DNA of 64,000 bases from Brienomyrus brachyistius (taxonomy: Eukaryota; Chordata; Actinopteri; Osteoglossiformes; Mormyridae): positions 1 through 64,000 of the forward strand of contig NW_026042787.1 in assembly GCF_023856365.1 (NCBI RefSeq), given 5' to 3'. The position numbers were made by a program, and so were the translations under genes. Below the pieces are notes generated by a model. The model was given only the letters and a program-made list of their open reading frames with translations, was not told the origin of the DNA and ran no database searches. Shown one piece after another: positions 58,584 to 64,000 of the stretch. Position 1 is the first letter of the stretch. The number at the start of each line of letters is the position of its first letter.

Positions 58584-59119
58584 ATTATAGTTAATGAGGT
58601 GTCAAGATCTTGTCTCTGATCCACACACTAGGCCTACCATTCAAAAGTTTTAATTATGAAAATGAAATGTTTTTGTTTTGTGAGGTGCTTGTTCATGTAT
58701 GATGATGTAGTGGCTGCTCTGTTTGACCGTGGTAAACCTTTTCACAAACAATATAAGTGAAGAAGTATGACATTAGATCTAAGGACCCAAGAGTATAATA
58801 AAGTTAAATAAATCCATCAAAAACACTTACTCAGTGGAGATTCCAATGTAGTAGGCAGACAACTTTATGGCTTTAATAATTGAGTGTATTTAGCAGCTAC
58901 AAGGACAAAAGATATTATAAACCTCTCCATTTTAATGCTAATTTTAATAAACATTAACAGATAGCACTTAAGGTGGTTTCGCCTATAGTCTGCTAACACT
59001 AACCCGAGAACTAATATCTGAGCGAGCGTTCTTCCCAGGATTTGAATTTATTAAATTGGCTTTGTGATGTTGTATTAAGAAATTTTATTCACAATGCAAT
59101 TTTACCGTACATTGGCCCA

Positions 59120-59857
59120 TTCTTTTATATACGGTAAGACGAAGCGGGAAATTCGAGCGAGCGAGTGCTGTGCAGGACGCGAGCGCGTAGAGGGGATGGG
59201 TTTTCAGCACTCGAGCACACGCACGCGCGTGGTTCGACTTTTGGCCCTAATTTAACGGCGAGCGAGTGAGTGAGTGCTGTGCAATCGCGAGCGCGTAGAG
59301 AGCATGGATTTTCTGTTTTTATGCGCACGACTTTTGGCACTAATTTAACGCCATAGAAATGTGTGTTTAAAAGGGGAGGAGATCGGGTTGCAGCGCTGGT
59401 GTGAGCGGTTTCTCCGGGCAGTTCGCTCGAGGCTAACGTGGCTTTGGGAACGTGGTGTACCCGTCACCCATGCCAGGGAAGAAATCAAAACCGAAATGCT
59501 AGGAATATGGACTTCATCTTACGTCAAGCGTTTTCCCCTCCATTGACGCCCATAAAGAAAAGGCTTAAAGTCCATATTCCTAGCATTTCGGTTTTGATTT
59601 CTTGTCAGGTAAGTCTTTATGGCCAGATACATTCGCGAGAAATTTGGTGATTTGTGGTGACTGTTTTAATACATTAAGTTGCGTTACGCATTTTCACATT
59701 AAGCGTTTTAGAATGTCCCGTGGCAGGTATCCCCCTTCTATTGCCCTAGGGAGGGTTGTAACCCTCGTCTGTATATTAATAAAGAATAATCCTTCTATTC
59801 CTGTCTCATGTATCTGGACCTCCCCAGCAATTTAACGAAATTTGGTGGACAGCGGTT
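59120..59857 (+). mobile_element. LTR-like leader, copy 3
   Basis: Same order of repeats, TATA-like box, splice donor and AATAAA as 3660-4396. The primer-binding-like site has one inserted base. Confidence 0.5.
59479..59603. repeat. Perfect 36-bp inverted repeat (copy 3)
   Basis: Arms 59479-59514 and 59568-59603, identical in arrangement to 4021-4145. Confidence 0.85.
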
Positions 59858-60305
59858 ACAAGTGAACCCGTTTAAGTTTAGCGCTCATACTTCCGTCCAT
59901 ATGTTTAAGACCCACCTTGGCTGACTTAGCTGACATGTCCTGATTTCATAATCTTCAAATTTGTAATCTTTTCTCCTTCATCTAACTCCATGTTTTTAAC
60001 TTCTTGTCATTTTCTTGCCGTTTGACTCATAGAAAATTATCAGACTTAAATGACACGTCAGCCTGTGCAGGACAGCGATTTCAATGTTTTAATAAATTGG
60101 CCAGCAGGTGGGGGCAGTGCTCAATTTCATTAATGCCATTCAGAAAACTTTCAGGCTTTATGTCTTAATGAACAGCCTAGAAAAGGACAAAGCATTATAT
60201 TACTGATGCATACAGCAGATCCCCAACTCAGGCTGTGTTGCATATTCTTAACAGTGCTACAGTATGTTCACACAGCCAGTACAAACAAACTTGCAAGATC
60301 TAGAC

Positions 60306-60609
60306 CAGGGGTCACCAACCTTTTTAAAACGGAGAGCTACTTCACGGGTACTGAGCCATACGAAGTTTGATATCAGTTTAAACGCCCTCCTAAACATGTC
60401 TAAACTTCATGCATGATAAACATGTTTTAAATGCTTTTTTATATTCAATTTCAAATCTATATAAATGCAAATGTGATAGATTAGAAACAGGACAAAATAA
60501 AATTTTAGATGATGTTCGCTGGTGAGTTGTGCTATTTTATAGAACAGGTCCACGGGCAACTCATGTGGTCATTGGGGGCATCCTTGGGGCACCATGTTGG
60601 TGACCCCTT
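60306..60609 (+). mobile_element. hAT-type MITE, module copy 3
   Basis: 304 bp, one T shorter than the other copies. Target duplication ATCTAGAC kept. Confidence 0.93.
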
Positions 60610-60839
60610 ATCTAGACCTACCACATCAGGTAGGAAGGTGCCTATTTCTACCAACTATTCAGACCATCAGACCCAAACCATACATTCAGTCATGCACAGG
60701 CCCTCCACCAGAGGGCTCTACATTCTGTCCTACATCTGCTCACCTGTTAGACCCACACTCAGTCTCCATCCTGATTTCTACCTACTACTCGGACTATCTC
60801 ACCAAAACCAGTCCTGTGCCTGTTCTATGAAGCGGGGTT

Positions 60840-61037
60840 ACTGGCTTATTGGGGAAACTTGTTGGATTTCTTGATCGGGACCTTCAACTGCTCTGCCATA
60901 GAGAGCATCCTAACATGCTGGCCTTACGGTCTGGTATGCGCGGCTGCTGGTGGCCTCCTACCGCTCTGCCATAGAGAGCATCCTAACATACGGCCTTACG
61001 GTGTGGTATTCGGGCTGCTGGTGGCCTCTATGACTTT
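60840..61037 (+). mobile_element. LINE scrap with tandem duplication, copy 3
   Basis: Third copy of 5380-5575, with two extra inserted bases in the duplicated units. Confidence 0.6.
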
Positions 61038-61339
61038 TTTTGTAGACAGTCCATCTGTGTGGTGCTGTTTGCACGAATTGTTTTGGGAAATGCACTTACA
61101 GTTTTGCAGATGTTAAGGGTGATTCCAGAAATGCATCAAAGCAACTGAGGAAACTGCAATGTCACTGTACAGTTACTTATAATGGGGCGCCAATGTAATG
61201 TGTAGAGTGGCAAATAAACTGATTCACCATTTACTCTCATGTACATCACTTAAAATGCTTGTTTTAAATGCAAATGTGTGAATGTAAATCTAAGCAGTAA
61301 AGCTACAATTTACATTCTGTTTGCATGGTGGAAAGAACA

Positions 61340-61601
61340 TTTAATCTGCCTTTTAAGTGTGATTAGAAGATCTAATGCCTGTGTGCTTGTAATAAGATGG
61401 TCGCTGGTTTCAAACCCAGCCTCAGCACATCTCTGCGTCCTTGAGCGAGGCCCTTAACCCCCAGCTCACTGGGCATCACTATGGGTGGCTGCCCTTCGCA
61501 GACAACTTACTCTGTTTACTCTAAAAAAAAGAGAGCAAGTTGAGAGAGAAGTTAAGACAATTTCTCCACAGGGACCAATAAAGTATCAATTATTATTACT
61601 G
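61340..61601 (+). mobile_element. tRNA-derived SINE, whole
   Basis: B-box-like GGTTTCAAACCC near 61405, body CCTTGAGCGAGGCCCTTAAC, tail CCAATAAAGTATCAATTATTATT. It lies just upstream of the NITR promoter region. The 5' boundary is approximate. Confidence 0.65.
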
Positions 61602-61992
61602 TATGAGAGACTGTCTAATATCAGATAGATAACAGACTCATACTGTGCTGAGCTTGTCGTGCTGAGCTTGTCTGAGAGAGATGATTAGCAAATGCTCTCC
61701 CACAGTATCTCAGCACTCTGTACAAAGAACTTTATATGCTCAGTATCTGCTCCTGTTTATCTAATTGTTCTCATTTTAACTGGATGTTAAGGAGTAAATT
61801 AATAAACGTCATGTAAGTGCACATTAAAATGCTTTTTCACTGTTACTTAAGTTCCCATGTGAACAGCCAATCAGATCAGCCTGATGTGTGTCTCTCTGTT
61901 TCCTCTCTGTTTCCTGCCCTTTCATCCCGACCACGACCATGATCTCTCACTTAGCAGCAGAGCAGTTTATTCTAAACAGTGGAAGCACAAAA
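61602..61992 (+). promoter_or_regulatory. Probable NITR upstream region
   Basis: Contains GCCAATCAGA (CCAAT-type) at about 61866 and repeated TTTCCTCTCTG motifs, but no clear TATA box at the expected distance. A 14-bp tandem duplication (61645-61672) is present here and not in the left arm. An in-frame upstream ATG at 61939 would add 18 residues before the signal peptide. The 61993 start is preferred because the hydrophobic leader begins there. Confidence 0.4.
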
Positions 61993-62542
61993 ATGTTCAG
62001 ACTCTTTGGTCTTCTCATTTTCATTAGTAAGGCCCTATAATATAAATTATTTTGGGATTTTAATATTTTCATTTATCTGTATGATGTGATCAGTGGAATT
62101 TGGCCATTTAATCTGCATCATAGTTAATAGTTATTTAGATTACTATTATATGTCTTATTTGATTATGATTTTTTTTGTTTTTCTGTTTTTGCAGACACTG
62201 CACTGACTACAGATGTTGTTCAGCCCAGTCACCTGATGAGGGTTCAGCTTGGAGACAGTGTGACCCTGACATGCTTCTGTCAAGGAGAAACAACTTTTGT
62301 TACTTTGTTTAAGCAAGCTGTTGGTCGGAAGCCCCAGCCCATGGCGAAAGCACTTCTCTACGTACCTGGTGAATTTTACAAGGAATATAAAAGCATAAAA
62401 CGTTACTCCTTACTGAATGCAGAGGGGAGTTTTAACCTCACTATTTCTAACGTGGAGCCGTCAGATTCTGCAGTGTATTATTGTGCTGCTGTGTTTCTTC
62501 ATGAGGTCACCTTCGGGAATGGAACCTTTGTCATAATCACAG
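61993..62542 (+). CDS. Novel immune-type receptor (NITR)-like, leader and V-J exons
   Basis: NITRs are teleost-specific cell-surface immunoglobulin-superfamily receptors, typically activating or inhibitory on cytotoxic lymphocytes. Exon 1 (61993-62026) encodes the hydrophobic leader MFRLFGLLIFIS-type and ends at a GTAAGG donor in phase 1. Exon 2 (62195-62542) follows a polypyrimidine tract and TTTTTGCAG. It encodes one V-set domain with first cysteine in SVTLTCFC, FKQAVGRKPQPMA in the C strand, and DSAVYYCAA with the second cysteine. A germline-joined J-like segment FGNGTFVIITG (FGxGT motif) follows, and the exon ends at a GTAAAT donor in phase 1. The fused J and the splice donor after it separate NITRs from rearranging TCR/Ig V segments. 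The conserved tryptophan before FKQ is replaced by leucine (TTG, one base from TGG). No second Ig, transmembrane or ITIM exon was found before 64000, so the gene is partial here. Confidence 0.82.
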
Positions 62543-62712
62543 GTAAATGAGATTCCAACTATTTTCATATTTGCTTTATTATAATGTCAGTAAGATTATT
62601 CCCTGCAAAATAATTTTGACAGTTTAGTTGTTTGTCAATATAAAATTAGCAAAGATACCTTATTGTCTGCTTTGTTCCATAAATGTTTTTCTAAACATCA
62701 AACAAAAATCAT

Positions 62713-62743
<31 letters not shown>

Positions 62744-63592
62744 ACAATTTGTTGCATTTTGCTTGCTGTCAGCCAAAAGCCTAACCTTCTCTTTATACAG
62801 ATGTTAATGTTACACATTGCAGCCTCTTTAAAACAAATAACATAAAAAAATGTTTGAGTTGTTATATACAGTATAGGACTGTGCAAAAATCTTAAGCAAC
62901 AAAAGAAAATTATTTTTGACGTTATTTATCTGAGCAGTCAGTGTGTATTCACTCTGAAAAAAAAAATGCATGATTTAACATATGAACTAGGGATGTGCAC
63001 CATTCAGAACTGATTTGAGAATGAAATTCTCAAATACGTATCCTAAAATTCAGGATTTTGAATACATATATGAACTTGAATTTCAGTTCATTTTGTTAAT
63101 CTGAATTACATTTGAATTGTGGTTGAAAACAGGTTGTGGCATTGAAATTTATATTTGAATTTAAAGAAGAAGAACGAAAAAGGGTTTGGATTCAAATTCA
63201 AGTTCATATACGTACTGTAGGTGTAGCTTTTAACTAAAATATGAACTTTAATTTAAATATGAATTATACATAAACACATTAACATTGTTATACATCATTG
63301 TTATAAAAATGTCGTTTTGTAAAGAATGAAATAATGCAACATTTGAAGTGTCACCTAAAATAATAATTATACTGTCATTTTGTGCACCATGGTGGATCTG
63401 CTCATAGGAAGAGCTGAGTGTCTCTCCTTAAAAGTCAGTGTTGGCTGCAGTGACGGCAGTTTCTAACCTAAGAAACGTCCCAAACACTTTTCCTGCATCA
63501 AAAGTCAAACTAGTCCCTATTCCTGCCATGAAAGGTTCACATAATGTCACCGATACCTGAACCAACCATGTTTATCAGAGGATGCCAACCCT
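62543..63592. other. NITR intron and transposon debris
   Basis: Contains an (ATT)n microsatellite at 62716-62742. From about 62988 it contains AT-rich repeat sequence beginning CTAGGGATGTGCACC, which looks like a DNA-transposon terminus. No Ig-domain exon recognised. Confidence 0.45.
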
Positions 63593-63865
63593 TTGGCTGC
63601 AGCTTTCTCTGCACACGCTGAGAGAGTCTTCAGTGTAGCAGGAAAAGATTTCAGGCCAGAAGATTGCAAATTAAATCATGAAACCTTTGAAGATATTATG
63701 CTGAATAAATGTAATAATAATGAAAAATTAGCAATGTGTATTGGAATAAAGCATAATTGTATTTGCCATGACGTTTTGCTTTTCGCTGTAGTGCTATGGT
63801 TGAACGGAAAAACTTACTTTTGTGTGCATAAGAAAATAAATAGGAGGAACTACGAAACCAAGTAA
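63593..63865 (+). pseudogene. hAT transposase C-terminal relic
   Basis: Residues AHAERVFSVAGKDFRPEDCKLNHETFEDIMLNKCNNN match the hAT C-terminal dimerisation region (ERVFSxAG...L...E..ML..N). The rest of the transposase is absent. It probably belongs to the element whose end begins near 62988 and inserted in the NITR intron or 3' flank. The start codon used by the open frame is not biologically meaningful. Confidence 0.7.
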
Positions 63866-64000
63866 TTCCTTTTACTATGTATACTTTTTCTTTAATGTTA
63901 AAAGATAGACAAACTAGTAATGGGCAAACAGCTCTTCGGCTCTTGAATTAAATTATGCAGGTACTACAGCAAAATGCTCAAAAATACCAAAACACATCAA
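63866..64000. other. Possible second transposon end
   Basis: CTAGTAATGGGCAAACAGCTC at 63914 resembles the start of a fish hAT family. Its partner would lie beyond the window. Confidence 0.3.

Larger units (their letters stand above)
55432..61410 (+). repeat. Module A, copy 3 (forward)
   Basis: Same orientation and content as copy 1. The offset to copy 1 rises from 55431 at the left end to about 55460 at the MITE, from scattered one-base insertions and deletions. It continues rightward through the whole SINE into the NITR gene. Confidence 0.95.
33216..62332 (-). repeat. Large palindrome, right arm
   Basis: About 2 kb longer than the left arm, mainly from extra tRNA-unit blocks at 34.1-35.9 kb. 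It carries many one-base indels relative to the left arm. Confidence 0.95.

Noticed and set aside
62236..62550. Rearranging T-cell-receptor or immunoglobulin V segment
   Set aside because: The J-like FGNGT segment is fused in the germline exon and followed by a splice donor. No recombination signal heptamer/nonamer is seen.

Overview
The window looks like nuclear DNA of a teleost fish. The evidence is a germline V-J exon of the novel immune-type receptor (NITR) kind, several fish-type tRNA-derived SINEs, degraded CR1-, L2-, hAT-, Tc1- and gypsy-type transposable elements, and spliceosomal signals (GT/AG). There is no bacterial gene organisation and no long intact reading frame. Almost every open frame is a chance frame or a broken transposon gene. 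The species cannot be fixed from this window.

The dominant feature is architecture. A module of about 6 kb (module A: solo LTR, broken integrase-type gene, LTR-like leader, hAT MITE, LINE scrap, SINE) occurs three times: forward at 1-5954, inverted at 6858-12801, forward at 55432-61410. Copies 1 and 2 face each other across a 903-bp spacer that holds a truncated, inverted copy of the NITR gene. Copy 3 continues rightward into the untruncated leader and V exons of that gene (61993-62542). At larger scale, 5958-33093 and 33216-62332 form one inverted repeat with arms of about 27 and 29 kb. Its tip near 33.1-36.9 kb is built from units carrying a tRNA(Glu)-like sequence: two forward on the left and four inverted on the right. 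Inside each large arm lies a further, more diverged inverted repeat (14264-15029 against 16159-17120; mirror 51137-52105 against 53233-53960). The region is therefore a set of palindromes inside palindromes.

From outside to inside, each large arm contains: module A; a purine-rich stretch with a perfect hairpin; the smaller inverted repeat with SINEs at its inner ends; a gypsy-type integrase split by a Tc1-like scrap; a SINE; a gag-like scrap; a CR1-like LINE carrying a solo LTR and abutted by an L2-like LINE; two more SINEs; a LINE-tail-like stretch; a three-exon relic of a hAT-related gene; a hAT MITE with perfect 8-bp target duplication; a Tc1-like fragment; and the tRNA-bearing array.

The only locus that could be a working host gene is the NITR at the right end, whose downstream exons lie beyond the window or were not recognised. 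The rest is repeat biology and rearrangement. The most informative points are the fold-back junction at 5954-5958 with its short templated repeat, a template-switch micro-inversion shared by copies 1 and 3 but absent from copy 2, and the amplified tRNA-bearing element at the palindrome tip. Copy 3 and much of the right arm carry many one-base indels against the left copies. An assembly or polishing problem must be excluded before biological conclusions are drawn.
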